Source: Mucor racemosus (taxonomy: Eukaryota; Mucoromycota; Mucoromycetes; Mucorales; Mucoraceae). From it: a stretch of 64,000 nucleotides of DNA. A model generated the notes under the pieces. That model did not search any database. It saw only the letters and a list, made by a program, of their open reading frames with translations, and was not told the origin of the DNA. The DNA lies in assembly GCA_027405735.1 (NCBI GenBank), contig JAPEHQ010000006.1, positions 1,364,001-1,428,000 on the forward strand, given 5' to 3'. Positions 34,000 to 45,698 of this stretch are shown piece by piece. The stretch's first letter is position 1. Each line of letters opens with the position of its first letter. The translations under genes and the position numbers were made by a program.

Positions 34000-34515
34000 A
34001 GAGAATAGCCTTATTGACGAGAAATATCAATTTGAAATTTGGGGTTTGAAAGAGTTCTTCCCATGTTCTTCTTTCGGGGACCAAATGGGAACAACGATAG
34101 CAACCTGTTTGGCAACACTAAAAGTATTTATGCCTTTGTAAGTTTCTGTTTGTAATATTTTTCTCGAACAAAAAAAGCGTCCAGGACTTAATTGTTACGC
34201 CAGGAGATTATATCAATCTCAAAGCTAAAATATGTACTAAATCATTTAATAAAAATAAAGGAAAACTGTTATAAAATGAAAGAGCACACTAAAACTAAAG
34301 AACTTTATTATAAGATCGAACCATCTTCTTTTATATTCGCATTCTCTAATCATATGACCTGTTTAAATGAGTCTATTTATATATATACATATATTCAATC
34401 AAGTATAGGTGGCACACACTAGTTTCATATTCCTGCATACACGGAGTTTCATAACATAATACACAGCAATGTAGAACTTAACATACCAAACTGTGTCTTA
34501 ATCTTAACCAAGGAA
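34000..34515 (+). pseudogene. Gene fragment of unknown family, plus-strand copy
   Basis: 34009-34139 reads as an open exon-like stretch (LIDEKYQFEIWGLKEFFPCS, then FGDQMGTTIATCLATLKVFM) ending at a consensus GTAAGT donor. A second open stretch after 34186 is homologous to the minus-strand copy at 39932-40290 (KMKEHTKTKELYYKIEPSS). The family is not recognised. Start and end are missing. Confidence 0.4.
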
Positions 34516-34892
34516 TGCACCCAGCTCTGTGGATGCAACATTAATCATTTTGCTCCATTATCTACGTTATAATCAATGCTTTTTTGGTCTAAAGTCGATA
34601 TCTACTTGGAGAAAAACTGGTGATTATAAAAGCATGTATAGTATTGACTTGATTTGAATGAATGAATAAACTCATGTTAGTCTATTTAGTTTCTAAAAAG
34701 TATTTATTTCTATTTAGTGGCCTACAGCTAAGAAGAGTAAAATAAGATGTTGTCTTGTATATCACTACCAACTATCAAATGTACACCATAATTATTAATT
34801 ATTAGCTTGCTATTAATAATTAATTTTATTAATAAATCAATTTTTATAGGTCAAAAGTAAGTTTGTTCTGGTAAAGCATTGAATAAATTGGC

Positions 34893-35330
34893 TGGTGTGG
34901 ATTACAGCCATTTAGATCTCCATTTCATCTGGTGTCTAACTTGAATTACCGCTGGAATACATCAGGAATCACTTTGATTTGACATGTCTGATTGATACAG
35001 CAATTAATCTTATAACCGAGATGTGGATCCTAGCAAATTTTAATTATTGACCTTAATCATAAATACACCATTATTCAATATGGCCTGATTTCATTCATGA
35101 TAAAATCAGGACCTAAAGATATCGGGTAGATTATGGAAATGGCATGTTCCTATTTGTTCTCATTGATTTATAATATAGATTAGAAATTCTGGATAAATAG
35201 AAGGACATCTTCCTTTCAAAGAAGAGTCAATTAAGTTCTACTTGATAATAAAAGCCTAACGTTATCTAGTCAAATTCCTATTGTTTTTTTATACTTTTTT
35301 TCCGTGAATATCTCTACCTGTTCCACAGCT
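34893..35330. other. ~440 bp insertion splitting the dynein-like fragment
   Basis: Copies A and B are continuous across AATTGGCTTG(G/A)GACAAAG, but copy C has ~440 extra bases between AATTGGCT and GGGACAAAG. The insert begins GGTGTGGATT and ends CTGTTCCACAGCT. No clean target duplication was found. No coding sequence. Confidence 0.65.
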
Positions 35331-35415
35331 GGGACAAAGAGGGTAAAAAGGTGGCAATAGGCCCCAGTGATGGCCATGTTTATGTTTATGATATGATGTT
35401 GGAGGGATAAGACTA
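35331..35415 (+). pseudogene. Dynein intermediate chain-like fragment, copy C
   Basis: Reads WDKEGKKVAIGPSDGHVYVY then D, matching the last WD-repeat part of copies A and B without the TGA of copy A. Separated from its upstream part by the 34893-35330 insertion. Confidence 0.55.
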
Positions 35416-36443
35416 GAACTTAGTGTAAATCACCTCTAGCGCATTAATTATCAAGTAAGGCTATATTATCATCAAATAAACTACCACACAATATTAACGT
35501 GTATAGTGATTTACAGCAATAAGCTTGATACAAGTGGGTGGAGCATTGTAAATTCTTGAAAAAGTTCTCAAGTATTATAAATTCTCTTATTTCTAAGACT
35601 TACAAGGCTTATAATCGGAATATTAATTTTAAAAATTATTCTTGTCCAGATCATCAATTTTGACATTTTTTAATTTTTTTTTTCTGATTTTTCAAATCTA
35701 GAGTTAATTACAATACCAATTATAAAAACAGAAAATGTACACATGTACCAAATTTAGTGCTCTATTTGCTCAATAAAAAATAACAAACATTTTTATTGCA
35801 AAACATTACATGAAAATCCTTTAATCAAAAAACCTTTTTGGGGCAAAAGTACAAATTTTCATTAATTAACATTTAATATTAAGCTTTTATAAAATGTGTA
35901 TCATCTATAGCTATAATTTTCTCACACAATGTAGTATATTTAAACGTTGATTTTGGTACCAAAATTTGATTTTTCTGTTTTTTGTTCAAAATCATGAGTG
36001 TTGGTAAGGGTAAAATGAGTCCCCAAAAATGTCCGCTAAAAAAACTGAATTTTCAGACTGTACGTGGTTAAATATAAGAAAAATAAAAAAAAACGCATTT
36101 TTATTTAAAACTTAGATATATACCATTAGTCTAAGGTCTAACAGACTTAGTCGTTTGATCTTGCTACGATGCTCAATTACGGCGTCGCTCTGCAGGCTCG
36201 CTTTTGCAATTTATTAACGAATCTATGATATGACAGACGGTTTTTCTGGTAGAAAAATGTATGCTTCTATGATAACAGTTACTGCCTATTTTGTTTAGTT
36301 TATGGATTGATGTGCTGTAATGCTGCTTTTACATTGGCTGAAATGTGCAATTTAGCAGGATTTTAAATGCGCTAAATAATGTAAAGCCTTGAAAATCCTT
36401 TTATACGTGTGTTGTTTTTCTCTTTTTGTTTTCACATTCCAAG

Positions 36444-37171
36444 TGCAGTGGAATTACATACTAAAAACGCTTGATAAAAATAAAACAACCTAAATTTCAA
36501 GTGTCGCTCATAAAATATGATGCCACTTGAAATGTGAACAACGATAATAAACAAACGCTTCAATTGAACACAATAACAAACGCATGCTAAAAATATGAAA
36601 TACCCTTTTTGAACCATACATGTCGTGTAGATAATAGCACCCTTGATCACGGCGCAATCAATTACACAAATGACATATATATCAAAACAGGATTCTATCC
36701 AAATCAATAATGATAATAAACAAAGATATCAATTTAGTCAACTACTCATCTATATCGTAGTTGCACTATCAATATAAATAAGATTCAAGCATATAAAAAC
36801 TACCCCTTAAAAATCAAGGTTACATAAAATAGATATAACAGAAATAAACAAAAACAACCATTTCCCAAAAGGTCGATATTGTCACACTTGACATACAATC
36901 CCTTATGGTCAATGCTCTATACAATTTACCCCTTAAAATATCAAATCAATAACAATGTACTCAAAACTGGAAGATTACTAAATATACATCCATTCAAGTC
37001 TGATGGTATCCAAGTTCTCCAAATCACTATAAATACCCTCATACTTTTCAATTATTTTAACTCTTCAGAAATCTTTTGTAATAAAAACTTTAGCTGGTTA
37101 TAATTGTATTTCTACTGCTTTTATTTTTTTATATTTTTTTATTTTAGTAAATCACATTGTAATTTACTGCA
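36444..37171. mobile_element. Solo LTR or LTR-like element (728 bp) with 5-bp duplication
   Basis: Starts TGCAGTGGAATTACA and ends TGTAATTTACTGCA, giving TG...CA ends and a ~14-bp imperfect inverted repeat. Flanked by CCAAG at 36439-36443 and 37172-37176; copy A has the empty site as CATTCCAAGGATATA. CTATAAATACC near 37028 and GGTTATAATTGTATTTC near 37096 resemble the 355-bp LTR. The long inverted ends would also suit a small DNA element. Confidence 0.8.
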
Positions 37172-37287
37172 CCAAGGATATATTCATCATCATTTGTCGT
37201 TCGATAAGTGATATCAGACTATCAAGCTGGTATTCTTTTCTTTTATCTGAATACGCATTCTAACATAAGGGACTAATGTTTTTAATA

Positions 37288-38188
37288 ACGTGCCACCAGC
37301 TTTAAACCTGCACAAATTTTAACTTTTTTTAAGAGCTATCAACTCACCCAAAACTAACGATACAATAAAAAAAATCCATAACAATCATTATTTAAACCTT
37401 TGTAAACAATTGTTATGGCTCGAATACTTAATTTTACTATAAAATCATTCTGTTGATAGCCCTTGAAAATAGACGGTATTTCAAAATTTAAGCTGTGTGC
37501 TCTTAGGTGAGGGTAACTTTTGAAACAAGGATACTCTGTGACACATAACCTCCTTACCTTAAACCCAGCTTACGTAAGCAATGCGTGAAATCAGCATTTT
37601 CGCTATCAACTTTCCGAAAAATAAAGATATAATAAATCAGAGCCATAACAATCATTATTTAAACCTTTATGAACAATTATTATGACTTTAATAGTTATTT
37701 TTATTATAAAATCATTTTACTGATACCCAAAGTACCATTGCGAATGCAATTGGATCAAAATGTACTGTGGTGCTGCCAAGAGGGAAGCTCGTTTGCGATG
37801 TGACTATACATTCAAGTCTCTGGAGAAAAACATCCATTCTTTTCTGGATACCTCTGGTAACCTGACTCAAATCAGACATTATTTCAGAAGGTCGATGGAC
37901 TACATCGAAGCTTATAGCAAATGTAGAGAAGTTGTCCAAGAAGTTAAGAAATTTGTCAAAAAAAATATTTATCTCACAGAAAATTTAGAATTCCTAAAGA
38001 TTTGTTATAAAAATAAAATGTTTGTTTAAACTTATTATACTTCTCAATCTCTCAAATAACAAATGAGCTACATTATCTGCCATGAGATGCCTCCAAAAAA
38101 AATATATATATTGAAATGACGGAGTTCCAAAATAAATAAAAATTGAAACAAAATTAAAGTTTACACAGATTTAAAGCTGGTGGCACGT
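37288..38188. mobile_element. Tc1/mariner-like TIR element (901 bp) carrying a small ORF
   Basis: Terminal inverted repeats ACGTGCCACCAGCTTTAAA(C/T)CTG, 23 bp with one mismatch, extending imperfectly inward, flanked by TA on both sides (37286-37287 and 38189-38190). An internal direct repeat of ~120 bp (37335-37460 and 37602-37727; CCATAACAATCATTATTTAA) precedes the ORF. No DDE transposase is present, so it would need one in trans. Confidence 0.75.
37760..38029 (+). CDS. 89-aa ORF inside the TIR element, unknown function
   Basis: Complete ATG-to-TAA frame. The product is basic and mostly helical (YTFKSLEKNIHSFLDTSG, QIRHYFRRSMDYIEAY, REVVQEVKKFVKKN) with no signal peptide or membrane segment. 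It occupies the right half of the element after the direct repeats. It does not look like a transposase piece. It may be a captured exon or a passenger gene. A 75-aa frame on the other strand overlaps and is less protein-like. Confidence 0.4.
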   Translation: MYCGAAKREARLRCDYTFKSLEKNIHSFLDTSGNLTQIRHYFRRSMDYIEAYSKCREVVQEVKKFVKKNIYLTENLEFLKICYKNKMFV

Positions 38189-39140
38189 TATAGATACTGT
38201 AGCAGTCGTTATATTAGAGACTGATATTTTTATTTAACAGGATTTTAGGATCAAATATCATTATTTACCACTGTATTGTTGGACGAACTTCTTGATTACC
38301 AGATCAAATCGAACGCAAGATATTTATATCTACTCAACAAAATGCTAGAACTGGCTACAATCTCACGAAATGCTCCAGAAAAGTGATCAAATTTTAGATG
38401 ATATAGAAACACAGAAAAAAAACCAATCTCATGTCTTGCCTAATTACCATAGCTTTGATTGTATACTGTATATACTATATGTACTTGAAACAAACCTTTT
38501 TACAGCTGACAATCGTAAACTAAAATAGTGAGTTTAACGAAGGTTAATTTGTTTGAACTTCATGTGTGATAAAGTAACATATATAATCATCTTAGATTTG
38601 GCTTGCATAGAAATTTAAGCATTAAGTGTTATTTAATTTTATGCTCGAGCAAAAACCATTGTTGCTGTAAACATTATAGCTATAAACATATTTACAAATG
38701 ATGATAATCGTAAATATATTGGTTCTTGTATGTATTGCTCTACATCAACAACGTATTGAATTGTATTGTCTATAATTTATATTAATATAAACAAATGTAA
38801 TTAAAAACCCATTAGTCCAGTAAAAAATGCAATGGAATTTTGAGAACGGCACGATGCTCATGTACAAACCAATTTGTGCCCATACGATCAGCTCATTATG
38901 CTTATGGTCAGATTTTATTATTATGCGCAAATAGGGATTAATGTTATGCACACGGACAGAATCTATAATTCTGCACATACAGGGTTAGCGTTGTGCTCGT
39001 GTGCAGTTTCTTTTGTTGTGCCCATCATGTGCATATTGTTATCTTTTTTTTTAACCATTATTCAGTGGGCACAACAGCTCAGGCTATAGTGTGCAGCCCA
39101 CTTGGGCACAACGAAATCATCTTGTGCAGCACAGGTCGGC

Positions 39141-39931
39141 CGTAGTGAGTAATATAATGTCTATTCATGCCAGCTGTATTTTAATTGAGAATCAGATGAA
39201 ATGGAGATCAATATAGTGGATAAATATATACATATTTGTTACGTCCACAGTGTGCTGAACTAGGATACTATTTCCCCACATAAGAAATTAAATGTTATCT
39301 CACATAAAACCATGCTCTAATATTTCAATAGAGATAACATGAATTTAACAGTAAATACAGAAAGTATTAGTAATTTAACATATAAATAAAATAGACCGAA
39401 TCATAAACAAAGCAAATTGATTCATAAAATAAGCTGAAGAAACACATAGATCAAAGTAAGGATTGCTCTATGCGGATCATTAACAAATATGCCAAAAACG
39501 GGCATTAAAAGACCGCCTTGATTATGTAAATCAAGAAGCTCAATATAAACTTTAAAATCACAAACAAACTAATTGATTTACCAAAAAGAATAAACATATG
39601 GATATTGCATGAAGACAATGGAATCATGCTTCAATCATTTAATAAGTAGCATGATGATATATGTATGGAATGCAGCATTGTCTGATTCGCATGTTAAACA
39701 TCACGGTTTGACAGAAGTCCTAAGTTGGTAATTCGGTTATTCCTAATTCTGATAGATCACTGACAGTTACGGTGCAACTCCCAGATATAACAAAAGCACA
39801 ACTAATATAAATAGAGTAGAAATATAGACCTATTGCACACGATCCATTTTTTTGAATAAAGAAGGATTTAAACTGTATCTTTTTTCAAAGCTTTTATTCT
39901 ACATTTTACTGCACACAGATCTTTATACATT
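39141..39931. other. Inter-repeat stretch with possible LTR signals
   Basis: No gene. TGTTACGTCCACAGTG at 39237 and, later, TATAAATAGAG (~39808) and GAATAAAG (~39855) look like LTR parts, but I could not find matching ends or a target duplication. Confidence 0.3.
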
Positions 39932-40290
39932 CCTTGTTTATGATTAAGACACAGTTTGATATGATAAGTTCTATATTGATGTGTATTATTTTATAAAGCT
40001 CAGTTTATACTGTACGTATTGAGGAATGTGGAACTAGTGTGTGTCACCTAGACTTGATGGGATATATGTATATATATAAATAGACTCATTTTTTTTAGAT
40101 TAGTCATATAATTAGAGAATATGAATATAATAGAAGATGTTTCGATCTTATAATAAAATCCTTTAGCTTTAGTGTGCTCTTTCATTTTATAACGTTTTCC
40201 TTTATTTTTATTAAATGATTTAGTACATATTTTAGCTTTAAGCTTGATATAATCTCCTAGCGTAACAATATTCCGCAGCATTGTTTCAGA
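39932..40290 (-). pseudogene. Gene fragment of unknown family, minus-strand copy
   Basis: The reverse complement matches 34177-34515: GATTATATCAA, AAAGCTAAAATATGTAC, AAATGAAAGAGCACAC, AAACTGTGTCTTAATC. The open frame 40048-40281 reads MLRNIVTLGDYIKLKAKICT, then KMKEHTKAKGFYYKIE. Both copies keep the KMKEHTK..(G/L).YYKIE block, which suggests it was once coding. Confidence 0.45.
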
Positions 40291-40309
40291 TATTCTTTGA
40301 AAGTTTCTA

Positions 40310-40645
40310 TAAAATCAAATAATGGTTCGAAATTGAATTTTGAAGTTGCACTTAATGCACAGCAGGTATACAAAAAAACATATCTTGATCTCATTTGCTA
40401 ACAGCTGCTTTTGAAGGATTTTTGGACACGTTTTTGAAAAAAAAAAGTCTTTTCTTCTGCTTTAAAGAAATTTAGTAACTGGAAAAATGATTAAAAGCAA
40501 TAAATATTAATCCAAATGGGCTGCAAGTTTCAAAGTATATACTACAGCTGTAACAGTATCCAGAGACATAATTTTAGCATTCCACTGATTTGCTGGTTAA
40601 ATCGTAGAAATCAAGCTCCCACTTTTTCCTTGTAGGTTTTGCGGC
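40310..40645 (+). repeat. Repeat R1, distal segment
   Basis: Matches 63670-63995: AAAATCAAATAATG, AATTTGAATTTTGAAGTTG, CAGCTGCTTTTGAAG, AATCCAAATGGGCTGCAAG, then the ATTTGCT(G/A)GGT/TAAAT region. Non-coding. Confidence 0.65.
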
Positions 40646-41056
40646 TCAGCGAATCGTTTAAAACTAGAAATAGCGCTAAATCAATTAAAAGCAGCATGTA
40701 TGGCAATGGCAGCTATTGAAATTAATAAGTAAACGTCCTCTTTATGCATAATCGAAGTTGTAGTTCAATTTGTTTTATAGCTATTTTTCTTTTTTTTTAA
40801 AAAAAAAACGTCAAATGTTTAATATATATTGATTTTAGCAAGTGTAAGCAAATGAATACCAGAAAAAATATAAAAACTCGTATATAAACCCTTGATTTTT
40901 GAATGTGTTGCGTTATTAGATGGTCGGTAATTAATGACAAAACAAAAAATGTAAATTTTGATGGTGTTATTGATAAAACAAGATTTCAAGGTAGATGAGG
41001 GTTTACAAGATGAGTTGTATAAAATGTATGATCAGTTCTAAGATATAATAGTTTTT
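40646..41056. other. 3' flank of the AspRS gene
   Basis: AT-rich, no gene recognised. Confidence 0.4.
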
Positions 41057-43348
41057 TTATTTCTTTTCAACGACATTTGCTAATTGAAGACCATACTCAT
41101 TCAATTGAGCAGTTGTCACTTCTGAAGGACTATTAACAACAAAATCTTTACCGCCTGCAGCCTTTGGAAAAGCAATGACATCTCTGATTGAAGTGGATTC
41201 ACACAAGATAGCCATGAGTCTATCAAAGCCTAAAGCAATACCACCATGAGGAGGACATCCACCTCCCAAAGCATCAATCAAGTGATCAAATCTCTTATAC
41301 TCAAACTTTTCCAATTGTAAAACCTTTTCCAAAATAAATGTCTGCATCACAGGTGAATGAATACGGATAGAACCACCACCAATTTCCATACCGTTCAAGA
41401 CTAAATCATAATGCTGGCCTCTGACTTTTTCAGGTTCAGTAGCCAACAATGGAATATCCTCGTTATATGGAGCAGTGAAAGGATGATGTGTAGCTTGCCA
41501 TGTACGGATACCTTGCTCGTCAGGTGTGAATAAGGGGAAAGATTCGACCCAGAGGAATTTGTGCTTTTCTTGTTGGTTTAATGTCAAAAGTCCCTTCTTT
41601 TGCATTAAATCAGAGACATGAAGACGGACACGGCCCATCGTGGTATTGCCACCATACAAGTAACTGGGACGCTTATACACCAACACTAAATCACCTTGCT
41701 CAATATCGAGTGATTGATTGAGTTGTTGGTTTTGTTGTGAAATTTGTTGTGAGTGGCGCAAAGGGTTACATTTAGTTGGCCAAGAACTAATGTTGTTTTC
41801 GTTGATTTTGACAAATGCAAAGTTCTTGTCGTCGGTCAAGTCTAATACCTTTTGCATTGCTTTAAGTTCTCCACCAGACAAGGCTGACCCCTTTTTAACT
41901 ACCATACAATCTATAGAATCATCTCCTACTACATCTTTGACATAAGATCCAATTTCATTAATCTTCATGTCAAATCGAATATCTGGTTTATCGGAGCCAT
42001 ACTGTGTAAATAAGATTAGTAAATGCAATTTTACAATGCATTTAATGAATATTATTTACCTTGGACATGGCTTCATTATAAGTCATGTGAGGGAAATGCT
42101 CCTTTGTCAGCTTTTTACCTAATGCTTTATCCCAAATAGAAGTTACCATGCCTTCAATAATTTGCTGAATATCCTCAATCTTGATAAATGACATTTCCAA
42201 ATCAATTTGAGTGAATTCAGGTTGACGGTCAGCTCTTAAATCTTCATCTCGGAAACAACGAGCAATTTGAAAATAGCGATCAAAACCAGCAGCCATCAAC
42301 ATTTGTTTGTGCTATTGATGCATAATGTCAGTTTTATCAATCGATGATTTATTGAAAGAATCATTTACCTGTTGTGGACTTTGTGGTAATGCATAAAAAG
42401 CACCTCTCTTTCTAGTAGGTACGATAAACTCACGAGCTCCCTCAGGTGTAGATTTAAAAAGTGTGGGTGTCTCAATCTCTGTAAATCCATTTTCTATTAA
42501 ATAGTTTCTCACTGTGTTTGCTGTTAATGATCTAAGACGAATATTGTGTTGAAGTTCTTGTCTACGAAGATCTAAATAACGATAACGAAGTCTAACTTCC
42601 TCGTTAGGCTATAGATATAAAAATTAGATAAAACATTGATAAAGTATATCACTTTCTCTTTACCAATTGAGCTTGATTAGGCCAGAAAGGCAATGATGGT
42701 GTAGCAGGATTCAAGCAATAAATTTTGGAAATTTCCACTTCAATATCACCAGCAGCTTGGTTCTTATTTGCCATACCCTCGGGTCTCTTCTTTACAATAC
42801 CTTCTACACAAACTACACTTTCTGCTGATAATGATTGAATTTGTGATTTAAGTTGTTCATCATTGGAATTTCTATAAACAAGCTGTGTAACACCTGAATG
42901 ATCTCTTAGTGGCAAAAAAATCAAATCCTGAGACATATCTCTATAACATCACATCATATTTATTGAGTATATCACTATATCATTATTGCCTCATTGGTTT
43001 TTTTTTACCTTGAAGATTGGGCCCAGCCGCTCAATACAACCTTTTCTCCATCATTGGAAGCACGCAATTCTCCACAATAATGTGTACGACTAGGATATTC
43101 ACCTATGAATAATAATAAATGTTAATTACCATTTTTATCTGGAACAATTTTTTTGGCTTTATACCATGATATCTTTCGCTATCTTTATAGCCATGTAAAT
43201 ATTGTTCTCTTGCTACAGTTGTAGTGGTTATTTTTCTGGGCTGACAAGTAACTGCTTTTGTCAACTGGAATTTAGTAGATCTCGATACATTTCCAAGTAG
43301 TGATGCTCGATTGGCCAACAAAATCGCTCTACCGAATCTAGACGTCAT
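41057..43348 (-). CDS. MSD1: Aspartyl-tRNA synthetase, mitochondrial (bacterial type)
   Basis: Charges mitochondrial tRNA-Asp. Exons 43348-43165, 43102-43009, 42940-42664, 42608-42369, 42311-42060, 42001-41057, giving 663 aa. The N-terminus is a presequence ([20 protein letters not shown]). The OB-fold anticodon domain has [27 protein letters not shown] and [14 protein letters not shown]. The class II core has [20 protein letters not shown], the [15 protein letters not shown] flipping-loop region, motif 2 [20 protein letters not shown] and motif 3 [13 protein letters not shown]. The long segment after [14 protein letters not shown] corresponds to the GAD insertion typical of bacterial-type AspRS. 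Length fits DARS2/Msd1. First of the minus-strand genes of this block. Confidence 0.95.
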
Positions 43349-43838
43349 TTGTATTAAATATATATTAGTTCTTTAGATACTATATATTTATAGAAAAGGA
43401 TGAAATAGACAGCTCGGGGGCATGAATTATGGATTTACTTGTTTCGACAGGGCGTTTAGATTTACCGCTTGTGACTAATTATGTGCAAAAACATGTTGCT
43501 TACCATATACCTTTGAACCCCCGGTTTTTGAACCTGCATGAACTTGATGTTGATATTGGTAACATCCTGCTACTGTATACACGAAAAAGAAAATATAAAT
43601 CATATTTAGACATGTTGTAAAGTATATTTTATTTTTGATTTTAGGCATAAACTACTTTTAACAACTCGAAAAAAATCCTTCAAAAAAGGTAGAATGCTTT
43701 TTACGACTAAAAAAAAATCCTTTAAAAAAGTACAGAATATCAAGCTTATTTTATTTGTTATTTACATATTTGCACAAATGATAAAAGGAAAGGGAAAAAA
43801 GAAGCGACAATAAATAAATTTATATGTGTTTTGTGTGT
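43349..43838. other. Intergenic region, AspRS promoter and LEA-like 3' flank
   Basis: 490 bp. TATA-like runs lie at 43357-43390. A 63-codon plus-strand frame at 43429-43620 has an ATG 81 bp from the AspRS start and no recognised motif, so it is not called. Two related copies of AAAAAATCCTT(C/T)(A/T)AAAAA occur at 43669-43726. Confidence 0.4.
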
Positions 43839-45665
43839 TTACATGTCCTTGCCATCAGAATTTTCAACAATGACTTCAGCAGGCTTCAATTTAGTATTGG
43901 TGCGAGTGTGTCTTAATAAACCTTCTTCTTCTTCAGCGAATTTCTCACCACGAATGACATGATCAGTATAACCTGTATCTTTGGGGTGTTCTTTGCCTAA
44001 CAAACGATCAACTTCACCCTTGGCAGTGGATAAACCTTCAGAGACCTTTTCTTCGGCCCAATGGAGATCTTTATCAGCAGTAGTCTTGACGGTTTCGAGA
44101 CCACTCTTAATTTGATCTGTACCCTTTTGATACCAACTCTTGGCAGTTTTCTCGGATTCATTCTTCCATTGTTCAGCATTGGAAGAGACTTCGTTATGCA
44201 AATCCTTCAAGTTACTAGAAGCACGGTTCTTTTCAGTTTCAAAACGATCAGAAGCACTGCGTTTCAATTGCTCAGCCTTGCTTTCGGTTTCGGAAGCAGC
44301 TTTACTTGTTTCATGCTTCAACTTGTTTGAAACGTTGGAAGCAGCATCAGAGGCACTGTCATAGGCAGATTGAGCATCATCCTTGACTTGAGACTTGACC
44401 TTGTTCCATTTACTTTCGAGACGGTTGGATTCATGTTCAGCTTTGTTAGAAAGATCATCTACAGTGTTGCTTGCACTACGTTTGAGATGATTAGCTTCAG
44501 CAGATGCTTTTTCTTTTGCGTCTTGATAAGCTTCAGAAGCATCTTCCTTTACATCATTACTTGAAAGACCAACCTTGGACTTGACATCTTCCCAACCTTC
44601 TTCTAAACGTTCTTCAACCTTTTGTTCGACATCTTTGGCTTGACCAAAGAGACTGGACCAGAAGGAATCAGGATTTTCTTGAGCAACGGGACGACCGCCA
44701 TTGTCACGTACATGTTTTTCATTCCAAACGCCTCTTACTTTTTCAGTGTCCTTACCAACAAGAGTACTGGTATCATGAACATTGCTTTGAGCATAGCCTT
44801 CTAAACGAGTTTCCCACCCAGGTTTGGTCTTGTCAAAGGTATGCTTTTCATGTACCATTGGGTTTCCATGAGTAGTGGGAGCAGTATCAAAAGCTTTCTT
44901 TTCAGGTTGATTATGAGGAGTAGAAGGAACGTTGCGAGCAGTTTTAGGAGGAGCAGCTTCATTGGAAGCTCCACCACCACCAAAAAGATTAGACCAGAAA
45001 CCTTTAGATTCATCAGATGATTTCTCTTGACTCTTCTTGTCGTCCCAGACCTTCTTGACCTTGTCAGTGTCTTTACCGACAAGAGTACTGGTATCACGTA
45101 CATCATCTTTTGCGTGTGATTCCAAACCACGTTCGTAGTTAGATTTAGTCTTGTCAGAGGAAACCTTTTCATTTACCATAGGATTTTTTTCACTGGTGTT
45201 CGCAGCAGAATCCTTTGCGCTCTTGAACTTGTCAGCAGCCTTGAATGCAGCTTCATTTGCATCTTGCTTCAATTCATTGGCTTTAGAGTAAACCTTATTA
45301 GCGACTTGATCGTACTTATTGGATAATACGTCTTCAGGTGTACGATCGCCTTCCTTCAAATGATGTTCTTGACGGAACTTGTCAGCTTCAGATGCAAGTT
45401 CGCCAGTTTCCTTTTTGAAGCTATCAGCAGCGCGTTTGCCTTCCTTTTTAGCAGAAGAAGTGACATTTTGATAAGCATCTTGAGCAGCTTGACCAGCTAA
45501 ATTGGCAGAATTCTTAATGTGTTTACCAGCAGCATTGATTTCATCAGCAGCACCACGAGCTTCTGGCTCTGCATCTTTGGCTACTTTATCACCAAATTGA
45601 GACAAGTTTTTCTTTGTTTTTTCATAAGGATCTGAATCACCATTATAAAATTCTGAAACAGCATT

Positions 45666-45698
<33 letters not shown>

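Larger units (their letters stand above)
34855..39140 (+). repeat. Composite repeat, copy C, with three insertions
   Basis: Parts: 34855-34892 and 35331-36443 (dynein-like tail and non-coding stretch, nearly identical to copy A), 37172-37235, and 38243-39140 (matches 29019-29945). Interruptions: 34893-35330, a solo LTR at 36444-37171, and a TIR element at 37288-38188. Repeat unit R2 of copy A is absent here. Confidence 0.8.

Noticed and set aside
26930..39140. Helitron as carrier of the dynein-like fragment
   Set aside because: No convincing TC start, CTRR end with hairpin, or Rep/helicase sequence seen; left open as a computation.
39237..39913. Third solo LTR starting TGTTACGTCC
   Set aside because: LTR-like signals but no 5-bp duplication and no comparison copy to define ends.
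28500..40700. CRISPR array among the many repeats
   Set aside because: Repeats are long, dispersed and diverged, not short and evenly spaced, and the genome is eukaryotic.
43429..43620. 63-codon plus-strand frame near the AspRS start
   Set aside because: Begins with a good ATG but has no recognisable motif or exon continuation; it sits in the AspRS promoter.
44801..45172. Alternative frames inside the LEA-like gene
   Set aside because: Shadows of a biased, repetitive coding sequence.
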